From Cryptoclostridium sp036644995 (GTDB taxonomy: Bacteria; Bacillota; Dehalobacteriia; UBA7702): a stretch of DNA of 17,383 nt. The stretch covers positions 1-17,383 of the forward strand of contig JAVXOZ010000037.1 of the NCBI GenBank assembly GCA_036644995.1, in the 5' to 3' direction. The translations under genes and the position numbers were made by a program. Each line of letters begins with the position of its first letter. The stretch's first letter is position 1. The notes under the pieces were generated by a model, which was not told the origin of the DNA, did no database searches, and worked only from the letters and a program-made list of their open reading frames with translations. Of this stretch, positions 6,443 to 14,250 are shown piece after piece.

Positions 6443-8554
6443 TCATTTATTCCAATTCACCAAATTATAACGCCAAGCTGTAAATTCTAAATTATTCACA
6501 GGCATAGCACCGATTAAAGTGTAATTATAAACATCGTCTTTTACGGTAAAATAGTTGTAAGTAAGCTGATAGTCGGAAAATGTATTATCAATCACATCGG
6601 CAAATTCTTTTTGCGTTAAATCATATTCTGTACCCACTATAGCCTTTACTTCCATAAATTTAGTAATTTTTGAAATATTGGCAACATTTAAAGTGCCATA
6701 TGTTTCAATATCATAACCAAGTTTTTTAAGTAAATTTAAAGTATTGGTGTAGGATTTGAAAATAGGTGCTGTCATATTTATATCCGTAGAATTTCCGGGA
6801 TTTTCATCGCCATTAAATTGAATAACCCCAACAACGGTTTCGTCCCCCATTGCCTCTACATTTAAGCCTTGGATATCTTTTTTATATGCTGTGATTAATT
6901 TTCTTTGACTGCCAAGGGAATCCTTGTAAATTGAATACATAGTATCGGCATAGGTAACAGAATCAATATGTATATCTTTATCATTTAAGTATTGAGTGGC
7001 TTTTTGCCGATATTCTTCAGAATTTATTAATGTTTTTACATCTTTAACTGTTTCAACTTTATTGATTATGGGATAATTGCGAGTTACTGTTTTGCCGTTA
7101 TTTAAAATATAACTTACCACTGCATAAGTTTCATACTTAGTTTTATTGTTAACAAAATTAGTGATGGTTTCTTCCTTTAATTTACCTTTTGTATCATACC
7201 TGGGTTCCGGCCGTACTTGCTTATTTACCTCTATTTTTTTTGCATTATCAGCACCATTTTGAGCTATGTTTATAATGGCTTTGATATTCTCTTTTTCCTG
7301 TAAGTAACTATTTCCATTAAAGGTATTTAATCCATAATCTTTGGCACTGCCGTAATAACCATCACCATACATGGATAAGCCGCCTATTTTAATGTTCGCT
7401 TCCGCCACATCATCTATATTGGGTACATAAGAATCGTAACCGCCCAAATCCAAGGCAAAGGCACCAAATATGCACCCCACCACCGCTAAGGAAGCCACCA
7501 AACTCAGCCAATGAGTTTTTATAGCTTTAACATCAAAGGCAAAAATCATTTCCAATAATCGGCTAATAAGCACCGCACCAATTATAGCACCAAAGAATAA
7601 CCAAAAGCTTAAAGGATTATCATCCCCACTTATTGTATAAAATAACAGTGCAAAACCAACAGAACCCAATATTATCAAGGGATATTTAACCAAAGGTTTA
7701 AACCAAGAAAAAGCAATGGCTTTACCAGCAGATTCACCTTGACGTTTAGTGTAAAGCCAAGCCGCAGCCATGAGTACAACCAAGGCAACAGCCAAACGAA
7801 TTACCGCATAACCCCAACCCACACTATCTCCATCGGGATAATTCATAAAATAATAGAATATGGGTAAAATTTTGAATATTACCTCTTGTAACCATAAAAA
7901 AGCACCATCGTATGTTTTAAAAAACAAGGACATTAAACCCTGTAATTCAATTACCGCAACAGGAAAAACCATAAGACCATATAGTGATACACAACCCTGA
8001 ACAATAATATTGCCTGTTAAAACAGCGGCTAAAACTGTAAAGGTGTATACACTGATAAAGAAAATTAAAGGATAAACCAAACCTTTAAGTACTTGAAAAA
8101 ACTCCAAATACTGTAAATCACCAAAGGCAACCACCACACCTACGCTGGCACCAAAGAAGATAATAAAAGGAACAACCACGGATAAAAGACCTGCAAAATA
8201 ATTTACAAAAAACAGATTTCTACCGGAAATAGGCAAACTGTGGAAAAAATCTACTTGCTTTTTATCATGTAGATAGGAGAAAAAAACAAGTCCAACCACT
8301 AAACCCGCAATTACTGCAAGGATGCCCAATAACACATTGGTACCGGAAAAATAATTTTGAACCGTGGAAGATAAGCCAATAATATAATCATTTTTTTGAG
8401 GATATACAGCACGATGAGCATTTTGAAGTCCCATGCTTATTCCCACAGGCATTGCCAAGAAAAAGCAAACCGAAGTCACAATAATAACCCATATTTTCTT
8501 TTTTATAGCATCTAATATCAAAGATGGATTACTGGATAAGCTTTTTGATGTCAT
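6443..8554 (-). CDS. ABC-2 type permease (YtrC/D-like, with large external domain)
   Basis: A 703-residue integral membrane protein. After a short cytoplasmic start, a first helix (about 22-42) leads to an external loop, then many more helices up to about residue 370. The segment KKQVDFFHSLPISGRNLFFV is the cytoplasmic coupling motif typical of ABC-2 permeases driven by YtrB-like ATPases. The C-terminal half (about 375-703) is a soluble, mostly polar region with many N, K, Y and D residues, compatible with the DUF6449-type domain found on such permeases. GGAGGT eight bases upstream supports the start, which lies 26 bp inside the end of the ATPase gene. Its partner is the product of 8529-9428. 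Substrate unknown; YtrBCDEF in Bacillus responds to cell-wall antibiotics. Confidence 0.85.
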   Translation of the reverse strand: MTSKSLSSNPSLILDAIKKKIWVIIVTSVCFFLAMPVGISMGLQNAHRAVYPQKNDYIIGLSSTVQNYFSGTNVLLGILAVIAGLVVGLVFFSYLHDKKQVDFFHSLPISGRNLFFVNYFAGLLSVVVPFIIFFGASVGVVVAFGDLQYLEFFQVLKGLVYPLIFFISVYTFTVLAAVLTGNIIVQGCVSLYGLMVFPVAVIELQGLMSLFFKTYDGAFLWLQEVIFKILPIFYYFMNYPDGDSVGWGYAVIRLAVALVVLMAAAWLYTKRQGESAGKAIAFSWFKPLVKYPLIILGSVGFALLFYTISGDDNPLSFWLFFGAIIGAVLISRLLEMIFAFDVKAIKTHWLSLVASLAVVGCIFGAFALDLGGYDSYVPNIDDVAEANIKIGGLSMYGDGYYGSAKDYGLNTFNGNSYLQEKENIKAIINIAQNGADNAKKIEVNKQVRPEPRYDTKGKLKEETITNFVNNKTKYETYAVVSYILNNGKTVTRNYPIINKVETVKDVKTLINSEEYRQKATQYLNDKDIHIDSVTYADTMYSIYKDSLGSQRKLITAYKKDIQGLNVEAMGDETVVGVIQFNGDENPGNSTDINMTAPIFKSYTNTLNLLKKLGYDIETYGTLNVANISKITKFMEVKAIVGTEYDLTQKEFADVIDNTFSDYQLTYNYFTVKDDVYNYTLIGAMPVNNLEFTAWRYNLVNWNK

Positions 8555-9428
8555 AGCCTTTTACCTCCGTTTCACTAATAAATATTTCTTCTAAGGAAAG
8601 TGGTAAGCTTTCCAAAAATAGGGGGTTTTCTCTTTGTAAAGTTGCCATTATTTCTTTTTCATCCCCACGTGCCACCAAAGTATATAATGAGCCACGCCTC
8701 TGCATTTGCAATATTTCCATATCGGCAAAATGTTCTTTTTCTAAACTTTTATCAAAAATACCTTGTATTTTATGGATAGTGGTTTTCATATCGTCCAAAT
8801 CTTTGGAAAACAAAACCCCACCTTTGTGCAGCAAACCAATATGGTCACTTATATCTTCTAATTCACGCAGATTATGGGAAGCAATAACCACGGTAAAATC
8901 ACGCTCAGACAAGGTAGCCGCAAAAAGACTTTTTACACCTTGACGCATTACCGGGTCCAGCCCATCAAAGGTTTCATCGCAAAATATATATTTAGTTTGG
9001 GCAGATAATCCCAAGATAATACTTAATTGTTTTTTCATACCCTTGGAAAATCCATTGATTTTTCTATTGGCTTCCAACTTGAAATTATCTAAAAGATGTA
9101 AAAACATTGTTTTATCAAATTTGGGGTAAAAACCATTGTAATAATCACCCATTTCTTTAGGGGTAATGTTGGGGAAAAAGTAGGCATCATCAGGAATGAA
9201 AAATAAATCTTTTTTAACTTCCACATTATCGTAAACCCCGGTGCCATCCAACAATATGCTCCCCTCTGTGGGCTGTAAAACCCCGGATAGCAAACGCATT
9301 AAGGTGGATTTACCCGCACCGTTAGTGCCCACTAAGCCATAAATGCCATTATCATTAATTTCTAAATTTATTTTGTTTAAGGCTTTTATATCATCAAAAT
9401 TTTTCGTTACATCAGTAATGTTAATCAT
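8529..9428 (-). CDS. ABC transporter ATPase, YtrB-like
   Basis: A 299-residue ATPase with Walker A GTNGAGKST (34-42), signature FSKGMKKQ (127-134), Walker B YIFCDE (147-152), D-loop GLDP and H-loop His185 in ASHNL. The usual Q-loop glutamine is replaced by the IPDDAYFFPN segment typical of the YtrB branch of ABC-2 systems. Residues after about 210 form the accessory C-terminal domain. The ATG overlaps the end of the GntR gene by 8 bp, and the stop lies inside the permease gene. It should energise the adjacent ABC-2 permease. Confidence 0.93.
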   Translation of the reverse strand: MINITDVTKNFDDIKALNKINLEINDNGIYGLVGTNGAGKSTLMRLLSGVLQPTEGSILLDGTGVYDNVEVKKDLFFIPDDAYFFPNITPKEMGDYYNGFYPKFDKTMFLHLLDNFKLEANRKINGFSKGMKKQLSIILGLSAQTKYIFCDETFDGLDPVMRQGVKSLFAATLSERDFTVVIASHNLRELEDISDHIGLLHKGGVLFSKDLDDMKTTIHKIQGIFDKSLEKEHFADMEILQMQRRGSLYTLVARGDEKEIMATLQRENPLFLESLPLSLEEIFISETEVKGYDIKKLIQ

Positions 9429-9810
9429 TTTTTATTACATCCCCCTTACCGTGGTAATAGCCATCAACCCATTCCACAAACTCTGTTTCCTCCACACCCA
9501 ACATTTTTGCAGAAGCTACCAGTAGCTTTAAATCTTTATGTAATGTTTCTTTTTTTTCAGAAGTTAACATAATTTGATTATCACTGATAAAGGAGCCTTT
9601 CCCCTGTATGCTGTATGTAGTGCCTTTTTTTTCAAGCTCTAAATACGCTCGCTGTATGGTGTTGGGATTTAAGGATAATTCCATTGCCAAGTTACGCACA
9701 GAGGGTAACTGTTCCTGAGGTTTTAGCACTCCTTTAATGGCAAGGTCCTCAATGCCTTCTATAACTTGGAGATAAATTGGACGTTTATCTCTTAAATCTA
9801 TGGTAATCAT
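9421..9810 (-). CDS. GntR-family transcriptional regulator, YtrA subfamily
   Basis: A 129-residue repressor-type protein. Residues about 10-77 form the winged helix-turn-helix: IYLQVIEGIEDLAIKGVL, the recognition region LPSVRNLAMELSLNPNTIQRAY, and a wing at GTTYSIQGKGSFIS. The remaining 50 residues are a short helical dimerisation segment, too small for a FadR- or HutC-type ligand domain, which marks the YtrA subfamily. AGGAGG six bases upstream supports the start. It is first in the operon with the YtrB-like ATPase and its permease, and the promoter overlaps an inverted repeat. The usual YtrA logic, autorepression released by envelope stress, is likely but inferred. Confidence 0.93.
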   Translation of the reverse strand: MITIDLRDKRPIYLQVIEGIEDLAIKGVLKPQEQLPSVRNLAMELSLNPNTIQRAYLELEKKGTTYSIQGKGSFISDNQIMLTSEKKETLHKDLKLLVASAKMLGVEETEFVEWVDGYYHGKGDVIKND

Positions 9811-9821
9811 AGGAATCCTCC

Positions 9822-9872
9822 TTCATCTGTATTAACCATATTAATTGTATTATGTGTATTAGTACAGATGAA
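9822..9872. promoter_or_regulatory. Candidate operator for the GntR/YtrA regulator
   Basis: Perfect 10-bp inverted repeats TTCATCTGTA (9822-9831) and TACAGATGAA (9863-9872) flank 31 bp. The right arm also overlaps TGTATTAGTACA (9855-9866), a smaller palindrome with TGTA/TACA ends of the kind GntR proteins bind. The site covers the predicted transcription start. Confidence 0.6.
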
Positions 9873-9900
9873 TTATAACAAGCTTTTCACTTTCTGTCAA
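9872..9900 (-). promoter_or_regulatory. Consensus sigma-A promoter of the GntR/ABC operon
   Basis: On the minus strand TTGACA (9895-9900) and TATAAT (9872-9877) are both perfect and separated by exactly 17 bp. Such a strong promoter fits an operon held off by a repressor. Confidence 0.85.
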
Positions 9901-9929
9901 GATATATTTTTTTTCATCATTATCTCCTA

Positions 9930-9958
9930 TGGAAATAGGTCAATTAATATGGCATAAT
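9930..9958 (+). promoter_or_regulatory. Weak candidate promoter for the lipoprotein gene
   Basis: TGGAAA (9930-9935) and CATAAT (9953-9958) are 17 bp apart. Neither box is perfect. The 20-bp palindrome at 9972-9991 lies just downstream. Confidence 0.35.
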
Positions 9959-9971
9959 TTAACTACCACCC

Positions 9972-9991
9972 AGATAAACCATGGTTTATCT
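9972..9991. promoter_or_regulatory. 20-bp perfect palindrome, possible operator
   Basis: AGATAAACCATGGTTTATCT is perfectly self-complementary with no loop, between the divergent GntR operon and the lipoprotein gene. No T run follows on the plus strand, so it is not a terminator for either side. A repressor site is the simplest reading. Confidence 0.5.
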
Positions 9992-10050
9992 ACGAAAAAA
10001 AACAGTCTGAAACCAAAAAAATCTGATATTTTTTCAGAAAGGAAATGAAA

Positions 10051-10593
10051 ATGAAAAAAAATATTGTTTTACTTTTATTAACTTTAACAACCTGTGTACT
10101 ACTTGTAGGGTGTAACACCCAAAATATGGACAAGTCCTCAAAAAACCAAGAAACCAGTTTTACCGCAGGCACAGAAATAGATAGTAACCAACTTTTAGGT
10201 TATAGCTCTATGCTGCATTATACCGATTCTGAAGCCATTGATGCCATGGGTGAAGGCGAGGCAACCTATCAAAACAATGCCACCGCAGATGTTATATCCG
10301 CCAGACTCTACCAAAATAATGTTTTGGGATTTACCGCAGAAACAGTTTTGGTTTATGGCGGCAGAGATAACCCCACAGTAAATGAAATTTTAATAACATT
10401 TGCCGGTGCAGCCTTTGGAGATGTGGTGGATGCCATAAGCCAACAACTGGGAGATGCCACTACTTTTAAAGATGACAAAAACGGCAATGCCGAAGCACAA
10501 TGGCAGCATAAAAACACAGTTTTTAATTTAACAACCTATAACCACAAAGTAATGCTGGGAATATGGGAAGATACCACATCGGAAAAACACTAA
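10051..10593 (+). CDS. Predicted lipoprotein of unknown function
   Basis: A 180-residue secreted protein that I do not recognise. MKKNIVLLLLTLTTCVLLVG-Cys is a lipoprotein signal with lipobox LVGC, the lipidated cysteine being residue 21. A polar S/N/K-rich spacer leads to a compact domain with an acidic first half (EAIDAMGEGEATYQNNA) and a region containing VNEILITFAGAAFGDVVDAI. An ATG also occurs at 10045, but AAAGG at 10038-10042 is only two bases from it; the ATG at 10051 has proper spacing and is preferred. It lies between a divergent ABC operon and a DUF554 gene with its own promoter, so context gives little help. Confidence 0.8.
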   Translation: MKKNIVLLLLTLTTCVLLVGCNTQNMDKSSKNQETSFTAGTEIDSNQLLGYSSMLHYTDSEAIDAMGEGEATYQNNATADVISARLYQNNVLGFTAETVLVYGGRDNPTVNEILITFAGAAFGDVVDAISQQLGDATTFKDDKNGNAEAQWQHKNTVFNLTTYNHKVMLGIWEDTTSEKH

Positions 10594-10631
10594 TTTTCAT
10601 AAATCTACGCAATATTATATCATCCTATTAT

Positions 10632-10660
10632 TTGACAGTATGTTACAATTTTATTATACT
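10632..10660 (+). promoter_or_regulatory. Predicted sigma-A promoter of the DUF554 gene
   Basis: TTGACA (10632-10637) and TATACT (10655-10660) are separated by exactly 17 bp. This separates transcription of the DUF554 gene from that of the lipoprotein gene. Confidence 0.75.
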
Positions 10661-10723
10661 ATTATAATATATCGTGATTTTCAAATTGTAACGAAAAAAG
10701 TCTTATAAGTAGGTAGGGTTAAA

Positions 10724-11428
10724 ATGTTAGCAACTGTTGTAAACTGTATTGTCATAATAATATGCGGACTTTTAGGTACATTTTTTAAAAAATATATTAA
10801 TGAAAAATACACCGCCGCCATACTCACGGGTCTTGCCATTGTGGTTTTTACCATCGGTATGAGCTATGCCCTGAAAACCACAGATACCATCGGCGTTATC
10901 ATCTGCATAATTTTAGGTATCCTCATTGGAGAATTTTGTAAAATTGAAGACCGATTGGAAAAATTAGGGGAAATTTTAAAAAAGAAATTAATTCCCCCTT
11001 CACATCAAAGCAGCACCTTTGTGCAAAGCTTTGTCACCGGTTCACTGCTGTTTTGCATAGGCTCCATGGCGATTATAGGCTCTATGGAAGCAGGAATAAA
11101 CGGCGACCCCACCATTATATTTTCAAAATCCATAATTGATGGCATAGCTGCCATATCCTTTGCCATAACCTTAGGTGTTGGGGTAGTGTTTGCGGGATTC
11201 AGCGTTTTAATATACCAAGGAGCTTTAACAATTTTGGCAGTGCAGGTAGCACCCTATTTATCCACATCCATAGTTACCCAAATGTCTGCGGTTGGGGGCA
11301 TTTTAATGATAGGCATTGCCATTAATATGTTGGATTTAAAAAAAATATCCGTGGGGAATATGCTGCCTGCCATTTTTTTACCCCTATTATATCACCCCAT
11401 ATCAACATGGCTGATAAATTTGTTTTAA
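10724..11428 (+). CDS. DUF554 family membrane protein (YdfK/YqgA-like)
   Basis: A 234-residue protein of six or seven membrane helices. The segment FCIGSMAIIGSMEAGINGDP followed by a Lys-Ser and DGIAAISFA stretch (about residues 110-146) is the DUF554 signature, and the length is normal for the family. A cytoplasmic charged loop (EDRLEKLGEILKKKLIPP, about 74-91) separates the first helices from the rest. The function of the family is not established; a transport role has been suggested from topology. TAGGTAGGG upstream of ATG is a moderate binding site. It has its own promoter and a shared terminator, so it is probably monocistronic. Confidence 0.9.
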   Translation: MLATVVNCIVIIICGLLGTFFKKYINEKYTAAILTGLAIVVFTIGMSYALKTTDTIGVIICIILGILIGEFCKIEDRLEKLGEILKKKLIPPSHQSSTFVQSFVTGSLLFCIGSMAIIGSMEAGINGDPTIIFSKSIIDGIAAISFAITLGVGVVFAGFSVLIYQGALTILAVQVAPYLSTSIVTQMSAVGGILMIGIAINMLDLKKISVGNMLPAIFLPLLYHPISTWLINLF

Positions 11429-11440
11429 AAAATATAAATA

Positions 11441-11490
11441 AAAAAACCATCGTTTCGGACGTGTAAAACATCCATAAACGATGGTTTTTT
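11441..11490. terminator. Bidirectional terminator between the DUF554 gene and the peptidase
   Basis: A 15-bp perfect stem pairs AAAAAACCATCGTTT (11441-11455) with AAACGATGGTTTTTT (11476-11490), so it gives a T run on either strand. Short additional pairing (GGA with TCC, TGT with ACA) occurs in the 20-nt loop. It serves the two convergent genes. Confidence 0.92.
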
Positions 11491-11500
11491 AATTTATAGG

Positions 11501-12463
11501 TTATTTTAAATCTCCGTAGGCTTTAAATCCATAGGCACTTTCAGCATTTCGCACCGCATTATTAATGGCTTTTGCCATTACATCCGCAGCTAAACTCCCC
11601 ACTACATCTACCATGGTTTCCACCTCACCATGAGCCATGGCAAAAATTGTATCCCCATCCGCAGGTGTATGCACAGGGTAAATGGCTCTGGCATAGCCAT
11701 TATGAGCCATAGATGCCACCTTGGAGCACTGAGACTTGGTTAGCTTGGCATTGGTGATTATACAGCCAACAGTGGTGTTGCCTTTAAAAACATTAAAGCT
11801 TTGCATAGCCAAGGCATAAATAGCCTCTTTGGTGGATATTATGGCGGTTTCATCTTCACTCAACAATCCTGCCATAAATTCACCGTTTTCCACATCCACT
11901 ATATTACCCAAGGCATTCACCGCCACAATAGCACCAACTTTTAACGCATCTACCTCCACGGCGTAAAACCCTAAACCGGATTTCATAGCACGTTCCGGTC
12001 CGAATAATTTACCCACAGTTCCGCCGCACCCTGCCCCAAAATTACCTTGGGCAGGATTATTTTTTTCGGCATTTTCCAAGGCTTCATAACCCATAGCCTT
12101 ATCGGGGCGGCATTTAAAATCTCCAACTACCAAATCAAAAATGCAGGCAGAAGGCACAATAGGTACCTTGGTAATTCCCACATCAAAGCCGATGCCGTGT
12201 TCCTCTAAATACTCCATAGCACCATCTGCCGCCGCCAAACCAAAGGCACTGCCCCCGGAAAGCATAACACAGTGGACTTGTTCCACAGTATTTATGGGGT
12301 TTAACAGTGTGGTTTCTCTGGTTGCTGGGGAGCCACCACGAGAATCCATACCGGCATATGCTCCTTTGGGGCAAACAACGGCTGTGCAACCTGTGCCGCC
12401 TTCCTTATTCTCCGCATTGCCTATTTGAAAACCCGGTATTTCATTTATCTTGATTTCTTTCAT
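11501..12463 (-). CDS. P1 family (S58, DmpA-like) aminopeptidase
   Basis: A 320-residue protein of MEROPS family S58, N-terminal nucleophile hydrolases that remove N-terminal residues from small peptides and amides after cutting themselves. Family marks: GGTGCTAVVCPKGAYAGMD with GGSPATRET (22-51), LSGGSAFGLAAADG (69-82), GAGCGGTVGKLFG (143-155) and GNTTVGCIITNA (228-239). By comparison with DmpA and BapA, the predicted self-cleavage point is Asn229-Thr230, making Thr230 the nucleophile in place of the Ser of DmpA. No signal peptide, so cytoplasmic. It starts 15 bp after the OPT transporter gene, which fits intracellular cleavage of imported peptides. Substrate specificity is not predictable here. 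Confidence 0.9.
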   Translation of the reverse strand: MKEIKINEIPGFQIGNAENKEGGTGCTAVVCPKGAYAGMDSRGGSPATRETTLLNPINTVEQVHCVMLSGGSAFGLAAADGAMEYLEEHGIGFDVGITKVPIVPSACIFDLVVGDFKCRPDKAMGYEALENAEKNNPAQGNFGAGCGGTVGKLFGPERAMKSGLGFYAVEVDALKVGAIVAVNALGNIVDVENGEFMAGLLSEDETAIISTKEAIYALAMQSFNVFKGNTTVGCIITNAKLTKSQCSKVASMAHNGYARAIYPVHTPADGDTIFAMAHGEVETMVDVVGSLAADVMAKAINNAVRNAESAYGFKAYGDLK

Positions 12464-12478
12464 ATTAAACCCTCTTTC

Positions 12479-14116
12479 TTAGAGTGTACCCATGCCCATT
12501 ACAACCATGATTAAGGCAATAATTACACCCACCACAGCTTCTCCGCCTAAAAGTCCCGAAGCTACAATTAAACCGCCGCCATTTTTACCCCACTGAGGTT
12601 TAACTTTATCCAAAACTAAACGTACCATACCACCAAGGAAAGCAGTGAAGGACAAGTAGAAAGGTAAATAAATCCCTAAGCCCAAAGTCATTACGGGCAA
12701 ACCTAAAATATATAAAACAGTACCAGCACCAAGTCCCAGCCAAAAAGCAGGTAAATTAGGTATACCACCAACCATGGCAGCAACTACTCCTGCTTGAGGT
12801 GCAGGCAATATTTCACTGCCAAAAGCAGAGATGCCATAAGCATTGATTAAAATAAATAAAACACCAATGGATACCACAGAACCTATAACTCCACCGATAA
12901 CTTCACCCAGCCATTGGGCTTTGGGATTGGATTTTACAATATGACCTGCTTTAAAGTCATTCATAATATCCCCTACCAAGCCACAGGCAACAGCAACCAC
13001 CGCAGCCACAAAAAATGCCTCTACCTGACCAATGGAAGATGCAGCTTTGGCAGCCAATAAAACTATAACCCCAAAAACCTCCATGGGATTAATTCCCGAT
13101 TGCCCCACAATTTGTGCAGACATGGAAGTACAAAGCCAAACACCCAATATCGTAATTATACTGGCGATAATACCCATGTGTAAAATAAAGGTTAAGGCAA
13201 AAGCCAAAAGTACTAAAACAAAGGGTGCCCAACGTAAATTAATAATTGCATCCCCTCTTTTTTCCTTAGAGAACATGGGGCCAAAAATTGCTTTGGCTTG
13301 GGGTAAAATGCCTTTAACAATAATCCCCAAACCTGTGCCTACCATAACCCCCATACCAAGGCTGGATTTTATACCCAAGGCAACATCAAGATTCCACAAG
13401 CCTGCGGCTGTTCCGCCCCATACCACACCAATATCTCCGATAAGGGCACCTAAAAACCAAACGCTTAAAAATACAGGGCCAATAAGATACCCCACAGATA
13501 GCATCATCGGCGACATATAAATACCCAAAGATATACCGGGAACAGCTATACCTCCTGTTAATAAAGCAGGTATCTTCCCAAAGCCATCTCTGATAATTGT
13601 CCACACCGCAGCAAAACCCATGGAGCCAAATAAAAGTGCGGATTTTTTCCCACCTTGGTCCCCAACTATTAAGGTTTCAGCGGCGGCTTGTCCCATGGGA
13701 TAGGGCAATGCTTTGGTTTCTATAAAGTATTTGCGAATTAAAGCCGTAAATATCAAACCTAAAATAACACCTGAAAGTGAAACCACAACCAAAGGTAAAA
13801 ACTTAACCACAGCATTGGGGTTAAGCATCCAAATACCGGGAATAGTAAAGGCAATACCCCCTGCCACCATTGCACCTGCAGACATAATAGTATGTGTAAC
13901 ATTAATTTCATTAATATTGGTTTTTCCCATAGCCTTTAGGGAAAACATTGATACAAGGGCAACAAATATAATAGGCCAAGGCAAAGCACCCATTTTTAAA
14001 GCCACATACATTGATGATGTGGTAATAATAATTGCACCTAAAATACCAATAAGAATTCCTCTTAAAGTAAATTGTTCCTTAAAACTTTTTGCATACTTAA
14101 TCTCTTTTTCTGACAT
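12479..14116 (-). CDS. OPT family oligopeptide transporter
   Basis: A 545-residue integral membrane protein of the OPT superfamily (proton-coupled uptake of oligopeptides or metal chelates). At least twelve hydrophobic segments span the whole length after a short charged N-terminus (MSEKEIKYAKSFKEQFTLRG). YPMGQAAAETLIVGDQGGKK and the later LPAPQAGVVAAMVGG loops are typical of bacterial OPT proteins. A longer frame starting with GTG at 14125 exists, but that codon lies inside the binding site AAAGGTGG; the ATG at 14116 is correctly spaced and is used. It is the first gene of a pair with the aminopeptidase. Two FabT-like operators lie in its promoter region. Substrate unknown. Confidence 0.92.
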   Translation of the reverse strand: MSEKEIKYAKSFKEQFTLRGILIGILGAIIITTSSMYVALKMGALPWPIIFVALVSMFSLKAMGKTNINEINVTHTIMSAGAMVAGGIAFTIPGIWMLNPNAVVKFLPLVVVSLSGVILGLIFTALIRKYFIETKALPYPMGQAAAETLIVGDQGGKKSALLFGSMGFAAVWTIIRDGFGKIPALLTGGIAVPGISLGIYMSPMMLSVGYLIGPVFLSVWFLGALIGDIGVVWGGTAAGLWNLDVALGIKSSLGMGVMVGTGLGIIVKGILPQAKAIFGPMFSKEKRGDAIINLRWAPFVLVLLAFALTFILHMGIIASIITILGVWLCTSMSAQIVGQSGINPMEVFGVIVLLAAKAASSIGQVEAFFVAAVVAVACGLVGDIMNDFKAGHIVKSNPKAQWLGEVIGGVIGSVVSIGVLFILINAYGISAFGSEILPAPQAGVVAAMVGGIPNLPAFWLGLGAGTVLYILGLPVMTLGLGIYLPFYLSFTAFLGGMVRLVLDKVKPQWGKNGGGLIVASGLLGGEAVVGVIIALIMVVMGMGTL

Positions 14117-14153
14117 CGTGTCCACCTTTTGTTATTTTTTTGTATTATTAATA

Positions 14154-14187
14154 TTTGATAATCAAACTTAAATGTTTGATTATCAAA
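14154..14187. promoter_or_regulatory. Two FabT-like operator palindromes upstream of the OPT gene
   Basis: TTTGATAATCAAAC (14154-14167) and GTTTGATTATCAAA (14174-14187) form a perfect 14-bp inverted repeat with a 6-nt loop, and each arm is itself a TTTGATNATCAAA palindrome. The second reads TGTTTGATTATCAAATT in context (14173-14189), one base from AGTTTGATTATCAAATT, the published site of the MarR-family fatty-acid regulator FabT in streptococci. On the minus strand the sites overlap a possible promoter (TTGATA, 17 bp, GATTAT). Confidence 0.65.
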
Positions 14188-14202
14188 TTTAACCGAATTT
14201 GG

Positions 14203-14239
14203 AAAAAAGATATCATTTTTCACAAATGCTATCTTTTTT
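14203..14239. terminator. Bidirectional terminator after the coiled-coil gene
   Basis: AAAAAAGATA and TATCTTTTTT (14203-14212 and 14230-14239), extended by CATTT/AAATG after one mismatch, form a stem with a 5-nt loop. On the minus strand it ends in TTTTTT twelve bases beyond the stop of the coiled-coil gene. Confidence 0.88.
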
Positions 14240-14250
14240 AATATTATTTC

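Noticed and set aside
13032..13520. Plus-strand 162-residue frame within the OPT gene
   Set aside because: Antisense shadow of a hydrophobic gene with biased codons; no binding site or family resemblance.
14117..14125. Upstream GTG start for the OPT transporter
   Set aside because: The GTG is part of the AAAGGTGG ribosome binding site; the ATG at 14116 has normal spacing.
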